Below, in pieces: positions 24,562-33,910 of a stretch of DNA of 64,000 nt. The position numbers and the translations under genes are program-made. Position 1 is the first letter of the stretch; every line of letters starts with the position of its first letter. The notes beneath the pieces are model-generated. The model did no database searches. It saw nothing but the letters and a program-made list of their open reading frames with translations, and was not told the origin of the DNA. Origin of the DNA: Benincasa hispida. Its lineage: Eukaryota > Streptophyta > Magnoliopsida > Cucurbitales > Cucurbitaceae. The stretch covers positions 59,113,508 to 59,177,507 of the forward strand of contig NC_052351.1 in NCBI RefSeq assembly GCF_009727055.1, read 5' to 3'.

Positions 24562-26807
24562 GAATGTTCTATGGAATGTATTGTTTTGTGATTATTAGAT
24601 GTTTTCAGGATTGGACTATTTAGATTTATCGCTTTCATTTTACAAATTGATTTGTAAGGGCCCATGTTTTGGGGCATTTAAATGCGATCAAGTCTGTTTT
24701 TTAAAGTTTTGAGTCACTCGTGTTGTTCCCGGTGTGTTTTCTAGTGAAAACGAAGTTCTTTTTTTGGAAGAAGAAGAAAGATCATACGATCGTTGCTAGG
24801 CGATGCCTGCTATGCGATCGGACTTGGTGTGAATTAATATGTGATAGCACTATGTGATCATTGCCATGTGATAGCACTATGTGATCGTTGCTATGCGATA
24901 GCTCTGTGCTATCGGTGCTATGTGATAGCACTATGCGATCATTGCTATGCGTTAGTACTGTGCGATCGTTGCTATGCTTTAGTACTTTGTGATCGTTGCT
25001 ATACGATAACTCTATGCGATCGTTGCTATGCGATAGCACTACACGATCTTTGTTAGGCGTGGCGTTGGATGATCGTTGCTATGTGTCGGATATGGGCGAT
25101 CATTGCTGGGCAGTTCGTGTCGAGCGGTTCAAGACCCGGTTCACTTGTTTCAAACTGACTGACTCTTTTTTTTTGTATTAGTTTGTTTTTATTTATTTTA
25201 GGTGTTCAATCCCGGTCCAGTAAATGCCTTTAAATTATGCATGTGATGTATGATTTTTATTATTATTATTATTATATGTCATATTATATGCCATATAGTA
25301 TAAAATCCCACCATAAGTTATGCATTTAATTTCATGCATCATTTATATTATAATTGTTATAATAAATGTTTAGGTGCATGATTTAATTTTATAGCATGTT
25401 CCTGCATCATATAGTATAAATGTTATAATATATGCATGTATGCATTAATAACATATACATGCATCTTTTATATTATAAGAGTTGTAATATATAGTATGAA
25501 TGTATGTTTAAAGTATGTTATTAATAATTTCATTACTTTAATATATAATTGTTATATATGTTAGTAATGAAATGAAATTGCATGAAGCATGTCACCACTT
25601 TAGGGTAATTTACAATTGTTATAAAATTACCTAAGTATGTTTTACTTGCAATGTATGGTTTTAATTTATTTCATTTACTTATAATTGTTATAAAAAAATG
25701 AAACTAGAAATTAAAATCAATAATTCAGAGTTGCATACAAACCTTGGGTTAAAATTATTTTAAAACATGATTCAGATAGACCTAAGATCACATTTCTAAT
25801 GAGATTAAAATTATAAGTTTAATTTTTTAATCGGTTTAATAGGACTAAATTGATTCTTAATAAAAGATTAACTTTGTACCAAATGTATCTATAAGGGACC
25901 TTTTGTCTAAGGCGAGTTCTGTCTAGGCTGCGGTATTTAAGTTGACGGAAACGTAATACCCCTACCTGGGAACTTATTTGGAAAGGTGAATTAGATAGAT
26001 TTGTTACATGCATGCAAGTTTGATTAAAGTTTGTTAAAGAGTTTAATAGACCTTAATCAAAATTGTTTAACATCCAAAGTAGGTGTTGATTTTGGGCAAA
26101 TTAAACATTTACTTAGTTTAATTAACCTTAAGTAAAACACTTAAAGGGAGGAAAATGGGGTATATGATACTTCATTTTTTCATCTTGACGTTTCTCCCTT
26201 AAAGTTCACACTATTAGATCTATACTCAGCCTCGAGGTACCTTGAGTGTCCCCCTACAAATGGCATTTATATAGGTCAATATCAAGGTGAATGGAGAGAG
26301 TGTTTATAGTAAGTGGGAGCGTGACGTGTGACAACATTTCCCTCAGTCTCTCTCATTAGTTTGAAGTAAAGTTTCATGCATGGCCTCATGGCACCTTGAG
26401 TGTCCCCCTATAGGATGGCATTTTTGTATGCTTCTTTATTCAAACTCCAGCAATATATAGGTTACTTTAGTTTCATGTCCCAATCGGTTTATCCCACGGT
26501 TGTCTCATTGAGTGGAACTCTAGAACCTAGAATGAGGGGTTATATTTATAAGAATTTTTAAGCGAGTTTAATAAATTTTGGACCGAACATGGTGACTAAT
26601 AGTGACAGTAACAATGAGTTATCCTATCTATTAGTTGAGATTGTCTCATTTCAGTGAAGGGGCACCTGATCACCCTATGTGACTTTTGTCCTACATCACT
26701 GAAACATCATTGCAAAATAGATGTCACTTATGGTACATTAGATTATTTTGCAAAAATTTGATTGGTTGTCTTGATGGCTTAATGCCATTAGACTAATTAT
26801 AAATAAT
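24562..26807 (+). other. Leader of D, right of the C insertion
   Basis: Forward continuation of the D leader after C. It starts with the GAATG duplication. It contains the 27-bp array, a TTA microsatellite near 25257-25275 and AT-rich stretches with TTATAATTGTTATAA-like words. Blocks match C's leader in reverse. No frame beyond the repeat array is worth calling. Confidence 0.7.
24841..25095 (+). repeat. 27-bp tandem array, about 9 units
   Basis: The unit is near TGCGATCGTTGCTATGCGAT plus AGCACTA. Unit length is very constant, so one frame gives a 9-residue repeat (CDRCYAIAL) without stops; this is probably a by-product of unit length divisible by three, not a gene. Confidence 0.88.
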
Positions 26808-27617
26808 TTGTATGGTTTCAGCAATCTTTCCAATACGACTTCTGCTACCCTAAATTTACTCGTCGTTGATAAACTAATGGGCGAAAATTACACTTCGTGG
26901 AAAAATATGATCAACATAATCCTTATCATCGATGACCTTCATTTTGTCTTTATGGAGGACTGTCCTCCCATTCAACTCTCAATGCTTCTCAAAATGTTCA
27001 AGAAGCATACAAGCAATGGACAAGGGCAAACGAAAAGGCACAAGCATATATCTTGGCAAGCTTTTTCGAAGTCTTGGCCAAGAAGCATGAGCCCATACTC
27101 ACAGCACATTAGATTATGGAGTCCCTAAAGGTAATGTTCGGACAACCGTCTGCACAGCTCAGGCATGACGCTGTCAAACACATCTTCAATGGTCGTATGT
27201 AAGAAAGGGCATCTGTTCAAGAACATGTTCTCAACATGATGGTCCACTTCAACGTGGCGGAGATAAATGGGTCCATCATCGATGAAGCCGGTAAGGTTAG
27301 CTTCATTCTGAATCTTTATCTGAAAGTTTCCTACAGTTTCATAACAATGCTATTATGAACAAGATTGTCTATAACCTGACCACCTTGCTCAACGAGCTAC
27401 AGACCTTCCAGTTCTTGATGAAAACCAAGGGACAGAAGGGTGAAGCAAATGTTGCTTCATCTCCTAAAAAGTTCCATAGAGGATCGACCTCTGGAACAAA
27501 GGCTTTGCTTTCTTCTTACAGCACCAAAAAGTGGAAGAAAAAGAAAGGTGGAAAGGGGAAAGCTAACCCACCAGCTGCTGCCCAAAAGGGCAAGAAAGCC
27601 AAGGTTGCAAAGGGAAT
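26808..27617 (+). pseudogene. Gag of D, truncated
   Basis: Forward copia gag. The front reads NTTSATLNLLVVDKLMGENY and SWKNMINIILIIDDLHFVFM, matching the C gag start (LSLLSAEKLTGNHF). A frameshift near 26985 and stops near 27125-27350 break the middle, where EHVLNMMVHFNVAEINGS is still legible. From 27355 NLTTLLNELQTF and the Lys-rich linker (KKWKKKKGGKGK) follow. The frame is lost at about 27617, just before the zinc knuckle, where gypsy element E begins. Confidence 0.85.
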
Positions 27618-27879
27618 ATGGAAATTGAAGTTGAGCTTTAATTGGTAAAATTGTAATGAAATTTGTATAATAAGTAGGTGATGAGAAAGTTAGTATGGAA
27701 TGGTGAAGAAGAATGGGGATTTGAAAATAAAAATATGGAAATTGAGTTTGGGAAATTTGGGAAAATTTGGCTAAGTATGAAAAATTTATGTGAAATGCGT
27801 GTTGTGCACAAAGCACTGGAAGGCAAGTGACTAGTGACACAATCGTGTAGAAATTGCACGGAGAGAAACAATGTTCGCA

Positions 27880-28150
27880 GTAGCTAAGAGCGAGATCGTT
27901 GAGAGTGAGATCAGCGAGATCGTTGAGAGCGAGATCATTGAGATCGAGATCAGTGAGATCATTGAGAGCAAGATTTTGAGCGAGAATGTGGGAGAGAGCA
28001 AGATTGGAGACAGCGAGAAAGTGGGATAGAGCAAGATTTTGAGCGAGAAATTTGGAGAGAGCGAGAGTGAAGAGAGCAAAATTTTGAGCGAGAAAGTGGG
28101 AGAGAGCAAGACCAGCAAGAAAGTGGGAGAAAGCAAGAGCAGCCTGTGCG
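27880..28150 (+). repeat. GA-rich tandem repeat in gypsy LTR
   Basis: Repeated GAGAGCNAGAT, TTTTGAGCGAGAAA and GTGGGAGAGAGCAAGA words. Strongly purine-rich on the plus strand; the minus strand gives a long stop-poor frame of LALSHFLAQN-like repeats that is an artefact of composition. Confidence 0.85.
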
Positions 28151-29287
28151 TGCAGCAACGCCTTGTCCAGTGCTGCATTCGAATGTCACGCCCACGCGAT
28201 TGAAGGGCCTCGCCTATGCATCGAACAGCCGGGCAAGTATTTATGCGTTGAATTTGGCCACGTATTTGTAGATTATACATTGGAAACCCTAAATTGAAAA
28301 CAAACAAAGGTTGAAGACGCAAGGGCAAACGTCAACCAAAATTAAGTGTCTTCATAAGAAAAATTCTTAAGGGCTAAGGAAATTTGGTGGACGCATATGA
28401 AGAAAACACCTTAGGACAAGGTGATGCAAACTTGCGTTGATAAAGGGAGAAATAAACATTTGGCCATGCAGCCAAGTAGGTGCTGTCAACACCACGAAAG
28501 ATTTGAACGCCTATAAATAGAGCTTTGGGATTTCATTTTCAAATCACAAAATCATAAATTTCGTAAAAGAGAGGGAGAACAGTGAGGATCGAGAAGAACA
28601 TATCAAATTTGGATGAAGAGATCTCCCAATATACTTGTGCGTTTTGAGTGATTCCAAAGCCATCTGAAAGCTCTGGAAGTCTAGTTTTCATAGTAAGGCT
28701 GCTACAGGGAAACATGTAAAGGAACCGGGCTGGAGATTGAAAATAAGGCAAAAGGGTCAGGCTATTGGATCAGTCTGGGCCAGTCTTGAAGATTCTGTGA
28801 TTCCGGCCAAACCACGAAAATTTTTTAGCTTAAATTTTAGGGTAAGCTTTCTGAGACATTTTAAAATAATTTTTTAGAAGAAAGTATTTCAAAATAAGGT
28901 TCAGAACTATGAGTAATCTACGCTGTAAGTTGAATCTGGATTCTAGGGGTGAAAAGGAGCCCGAGGAGCTACTAGAGTGAAAAGCTCCTAAAAAATCGAG
29001 GTGAATGGCTAAAATGTTTTGACTAAAACGTTTTACTTAATATGTTTGATTTACACCATTTTACAAAAAGAATGTTTGTAAAAATATTCTCATGCCTACT
29101 AGTTTTATGAAATGGTTTCCAAGCAAGTTTTGAATTGTGGTTTGAACGCATGCATATTGTTGAAAAACTATTTACATATGTTGATTTTATCCAGCATACG
29201 TTAACATCTTTAAAGCCATGTTTTATATGTGTTATACTTTACATGCTTTAAACAGAAAAGTCATTTATAAATAGTTTTGGTAAAATG

Positions 29288-29462
29288 CGATACCGAAGGA
29301 CACTTGAGAAGGTATCCGCCCAACTAGATACTGAAGGACATTTGAGAAGGTATCTATTGGTACTGAAGGTCGTTTGAGAAGGTACCAAGCCAACGGGATA
29401 CTGAAGGACGTTTGAGAAGGTATCGTAGTAGCTCGATACTGAAGGACATTGAAAAGGTATCT
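29288..29462 (+). repeat. Minisatellite in gypsy LTR, five units
   Basis: Units contain GATACTGAAGGACATTTGAG then AAGGTATC, repeated five times with 10-20 bp of varying sequence between. Confidence 0.88.
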
Positions 29463-30176
29463 GAGCTGAAGTACCTAATGTGTGAGGGTACTTAGTGTGG
29501 CCACAGGTGAATAGAGTCAGAGATTGAGCAAAAGGGTTCTCTCTAGACTAGTAGTTGGTGTTGGGATCGTTTTACCCACAGTAGGGTACGTTGGATTGAG
29601 AAATGATTTTATTGTTTTAGGATTAAAACAGCTTTATATGTTTTACGCTTGGAAAACATTTATGCTGCAGTACAAGTACTGTAAAAGTTTATGTTTTAGT
29701 TAAAAACTCATTACTGAAATCATGCATAAGAATTTACTACGTTTTCTCGGTCACTCATTGGGCGTAAGATCACCCCGTTTTCAAATGTTTTATCCCCCCC
29801 CCCTCCCACAGGTAGTGGTCAAATCCTCTAAAGATAGCTCTGCGTCTGCTTGCCACTAAAGGACTAAAAGACTCGTAACCCTTTGCTAGGTGGTTAATGT
29901 TAATATTGTACACATGTTACTATTGTTCATATAAAGACTAGGGTTTGTGGGTTTTGGGACTTGTAAATCTAGTGTTGTAATGACTCTAAGCATATTATGT
30001 TTCTATGTTAATAAATTGTGGGCCTAAAGACGTCCCGTTGCATATGAATTATAATTGATATCAGAGTTATTTTGCAAGAGTTATTAGGCAGTAAGTGTCA
30101 GCCCAAGGGTTGGTAACTGCTGCAGTCACGCCTTTCTCTAGGCTAAGAAGGTGGTCTGGGGCAGGGTGTGACAGCT

Positions 30177-30188
30177 TGGTATCAGAGC
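30177..30188 (+). other. Primer-binding site of E
   Basis: TGGTATCAGAGC, an exact initiator-Met tRNA complement, three bases after the LTR end. A second copy is at 34224-34235. Confidence 0.88.
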
Positions 30189-30325
30189 AAAGGTATATGT
30201 AAACTTGGGAAAGGTTTGAACTAGCTTAGTATTAAAGCATAAGGTTTTGGGAGAAAGAGAGAGTTCATGCATTAGATTGTCCCATAGATAAGTCCTTAAC
30301 ATGTGTACCTAATAATTATGCAAAG

Positions 30326-31555
30326 ATGTTGAGAAGAAGTGGCAAGCGGAGCAAGTAGACTGAGGAGAGGAATGTTGACCCTACCAGCGGAGGTCCTGAA
30401 GTTAGACAGAACCCAGATCCGAAGGGGAAAAAAGTTAGAAACTCAGTAGAGCAGGAAGCAACTTCTGCAAACGAGTCGAGTACACCAAGGGTAGGTGTAG
30501 AACCCCAGATGGAGGATCGAGTATTCGATAGAATCACTCAAAGATTGGCGGCAAGTGTAGGACGATTCAAAACGATCCAGAAAAGAAATTCGATGTCGAG
30601 AGGCCGAAAGCTTTAGAAGCCACGACGTTCGATGGAGCCACAGATCCAATAGATGCTGAGATCTAGTTGGATTTGATTGAGAAGTGTTTTAAGGTTATGA
30701 GGTACCCTGAGGACTGTAAGGTCGAGTTAGAGGCATTCTTGCTACAAAAAGGGTCTGAGAAGTGGTGGAAAATGATAGAAGCTAGAAGGGATAGTTCAGA
30801 AACTATGACTTGGTCTGAGTTCAGACAAGTATTTGAGGATAAATACTACCCTAGTTCTTTTAGAGAAGCAAAGAGGGAGGAATTCCTTAAGCTAACTCAG
30901 GGCGTGATGATGGTTGCTGAGTATGAATAAATACTTACTGAGTTATCTCAGTATGCCCTTTCGATCATTGCGGAAGAAAATGAGAGGTGTAAAAGATTTG
31001 AGAATGGCCTAAGAAGAAAAATACGTACACTTGTTACCTCTACATCCAATTGGGTGAATTTCACTCAGATAGTTGAGACTGCTATCTGAGTAGAGCAGAG
31101 TGTAGCGAGGGAAGATGTACTCTAGTCAGGTGAAGGATAGTTTAGAATGCCTAGAAAAACGAGAAGTAAGAGATTTGGAACCCCATTCTCTGGACAGTCA
31201 GGTATAAGAAGCTTTGGAGGCATGAGCCAACAAAGTTTAAGTCGTAAGAGGTCAAGACTTGTAGCTGGACCGAGTGATAGATCGGTATCAGGTCATACTA
31301 GCAAGTCAGTAGCTAGTACGGGGAGGAAACAACTTGTGTAAACTGTGGTAGGCCTCATAAAGGAGTATGTTATGGTAATAGGAATGTGTGTTTTCAGTGC
31401 GGACAAGCTGGGCATTTTAGGAGAGATTGTCCTCAGCTAGGTCATGGAGCACAGAATGAGCAAAGAGAAGTTACCCAGACAGTAAACCAACCTAGAACGA
31501 TCGAAACTAGAGGTGAGGGATCCGGTGTAGCTAAGCAGAAAGGGGTAACTGGATG
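30326..31555 (+). pseudogene. Gag of E
   Basis: Gypsy gag (retrotransposon gag domain). The middle is clear: IEKCFKVMRYPEDCKVELEA, FLLQKGSEKWWKMIEARR and WSEFRQVFEDKYYP (30670-30900). Stops interrupt it at TGG-like, CAA-like and CGA-like positions (30666, 30928, 31087). The Ser/Arg-rich region lies at 31147-31340. After a frameshift, two knuckles follow: TCVNCGRPHKGVCYG and the CCHC CFQCGQAGHFRRDC (about 31389-31430). Not translatable as one protein. Confidence 0.85.
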
Positions 31556-31598
31556 ACCCCAACAGCAACAACAGCAACAGCAGGGTAGAGTATACACT

Positions 31599-33078
31599 AT
31601 GACAAACCAGGAAGCGAAAGAGGCTCCAAATATCGTAACTGGTACGATAACTTTATGTAATCAATCCGCTTATGCATTATTTGATCCTGGTGCTATGCAC
31701 TCGTTCATTTCTAGAATGTCTGCATTACACATAGATAAAGTACCTAAGCGTATGAATGAGGATTTATTTATCTCTACGCCTGTAGGAGATACTCTAGTTG
31801 TACATGAGTATTACAGGAATTGCGAAGTAATTCTTGGAGGTCAAAGTTTATGGGTTGACTTGATTCCATTAGAATTACTAGAGTTTGATGTTATCTTAGA
31901 TATGGATTTCCTAAGTAAACACTATGGCACTATGGATTGTTTTAAAAGAGAAATAGTGTTTAGAAAACCAGGTAAAAAAGAGATAACCCTGGTAGGAAAT
32001 AAAAGAATACTCCCAGGAAATTTAATATCAGCGGTAAAAGCTAAGAAAACTGTTGAGTAAAAGATGTGAAGCCTATTTAGCCTATGTAGCAGTTTCGCAG
32101 GATAAGAAATTGAAACCTGAGGATGTACCTATGGTACAAGAATTTTTAGATGTGTTCCCTGAAGAGTTACCAGGCTTACCACCTGATAGGGAAATAGAGT
32201 TTACTATTGAATTAGTTCTGGGCACAACACCTATATCCCAAGCACCATATAGGATGGCACCAATAGAACTGAAGGAGTTAAAAGTTCAGTTACAGGAACT
32301 TGTGGATAAGGGGTACATTAGACCCAGTGTGTCGCCTTGGGGAGTGCCAGTCTTGTTTGTTAAGAAGAAAGACGGTACTCTTAGATTATGTATAGACTAT
32401 AGATAGTTGAATAAGGTGACCATTAAGAATAAATGCCCATTGCCTCGTATAGATGATCTCTTCGATCAGTTAAAGGGAGTAACGATGTTCTCTAAGATAA
32501 ATTTGAGATTAGGCTATCACTAGTTGATGGTGAAAGATATAGATGTTCCAAAAACTGCATTCAGAACTAGGTATGGACATTTTGAGTTCCTAGTAATGCC
32601 GTTTGGATTGACAAATGCTCCTACGGTATTTATGGACTTGATGAATAGGATATTCCATTCTTATCTGGATCAATTTGTGATAGTGTTCGTAGATGACATA
32701 TTAGTGTATTCCAGTAGTACGGAAAAACACAAAGAACATCTGAGGATGGTATTACAAATATTAAGAGAAAAGAAGTTATATGCCAAATTTAGTAAGTGTG
32801 ATTTTTGGTTAAATCAAGTCGTATTCCTTGGGCATATAGTTTCAGCTGACGGAGTTAGCGTTGAATCCCAAAAGATAGAAGCAATAGTTAATTGGGAACG
32901 ATCCCTGAATGTAACCGAAGTACGCAGTTTTCTGGGTTTAGCAGGTTATTACAGGAGATTCGTGGAGGGTTCCTCTAAGATAGCTCTTCCATTGACAAAC
33001 CTGACCAGAGAGGATGCGAAGTTTGAATGGTTGCCAGAATGCGAGCATAGTTTCCAAGTGCTGAAGCAAAGGGGTTAG
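31599..33078 (+). pseudogene. Protease and reverse transcriptase of E
   Basis: Protease: NQSAYALFDPGAMHSFIS, where the active-site D-S/T-G has become [41 protein letters not shown], then the finger and palm motifs. Stops replace Gln at DYR*LNK (32403) and GYH*L (32521). From 32524 the frame is open through [20 protein letters not shown], the catalytic FVDDILVYS (about 32688-32715) and [18 protein letters not shown] frameshift at about 32050 separates protease from RT. The RT domain is nearly complete in length. Confidence 0.9.
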
Positions 33079-33683
33079 GATGTGTGCTGATGCAAAAGGG
33101 AAAAGTAGTAGCCTATGCTTCGCGACAGTTAAAGAAACATGAATGCAATTACCCTACACATGACTTAGAATTGGTAGTAGTTGTGTTAGCTCTAAAACTG
33201 TGGAGACATTACCTGTTTGGTGAGCGATGCCATATATTTACGGATCATAAGAGTTTAAAACATATCTTTGATCAAAAGGAACTAAACCTAAGACAGAGAA
33301 GATGGCTCGAATTGATTAAAGATTATGACTGTATAATTGATTAGCATCCAGGTAAAGCAAATGTGGTAGCTGATGCTTTAAGTCGAAAAACTAGATCAGC
33401 TAGAGCTAGTATTAACTCAGTGAAGGGTACACTGATTCATGAGTTGTATAATGCTAGGGCAGCATTATCAATCGGTCAAAAAAGAGGATTATTAGCTTTA
33501 TTTCAAGTGCGTCCTACTCTCGTAGAAGATATTCTACGTGAACAATTAAAGGATTTCGATCTTCAGAAATTAGCTGAAGAAGTAGGTAAAGGTTTGAGGA
33601 CGGATTACCAATTAAGAGCTGACCAAGTGCTACTAAAGGAGGGTAGAATATGCATACCTAAAAAAATCTACCCAGAAAGGTAA
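33079..33683 (+). pseudogene. RNase H and linker of E; integrase missing
   Basis: Reads [20 protein letters not shown], then [20 protein letters not shown] and [12 protein letters not shown], ending with HPGKANVVADALSRK. The RNase H start, including the first catalytic Asp region usually seen as YSDAS, was lost by an internal deletion right after FQVLKQR (33067). The linker ends at PKKIYPER (33683). The zinc-binding part, core and chromodomain of integrase, normally more than 1.2 kb, are absent. The element could not integrate itself. Confidence 0.88.
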
Positions 33684-33910
33684 GTGTGAATTTAAGTTAT
33701 TCTCATTTAGTATTTGAGATACAAATGTTCATGTGGTAGATAGTTTGGTAGATAGCTTAGAGATAGCTAGGTGAGGTATCAGAGTAGCGTAGTAGAAGCG
33801 TGGGAATAGACAAGACTATGAAAGGTTACAACAGTGGTTGTTGTGAAACCTTAAACCAAAGTTAGTTCGAGTAAATTTCAAGGACGAAATTTTCTTAAGG
33901 GGAAAGTAAA
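33684..33910 (+). other. 3' untranslated end and polypurine tract of E
   Basis: Includes the segment TTCAAGGACGAAATTTTCTT followed by AAGGGGAAAGTAAA (33897-33910), the usual gypsy polypurine tract next to the 3' LTR. The preceding ~190 bp look like the tail of pol beyond the deleted integrase. Confidence 0.75.

Larger units (their letters stand above)
27631..30173 (+). repeat. 5' LTR of E, start truncated
   Basis: Matches 33911-34220 and 35764-36164 at its two ends; ends GGGTGTGACA. Contains a GA-rich array and a five-unit minisatellite. A C-run lies near 29795-29806. The complete LTR would be roughly 2.6-2.7 kb. Confidence 0.85.

Noticed and set aside
24782..25056. Open frames with 9-residue Cys/His-like repeats on both strands
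   Set aside because: They follow from a 27-bp DNA repeat in a retrotransposon leader; no start context, domain or conservation supports a protein.
27457..28328. Long minus-strand frames with Leu/Ser-rich repeats
   Set aside because: Composition effect of a GA-rich array inside a gypsy LTR, and the frames overlap the D gag/LTR joint.
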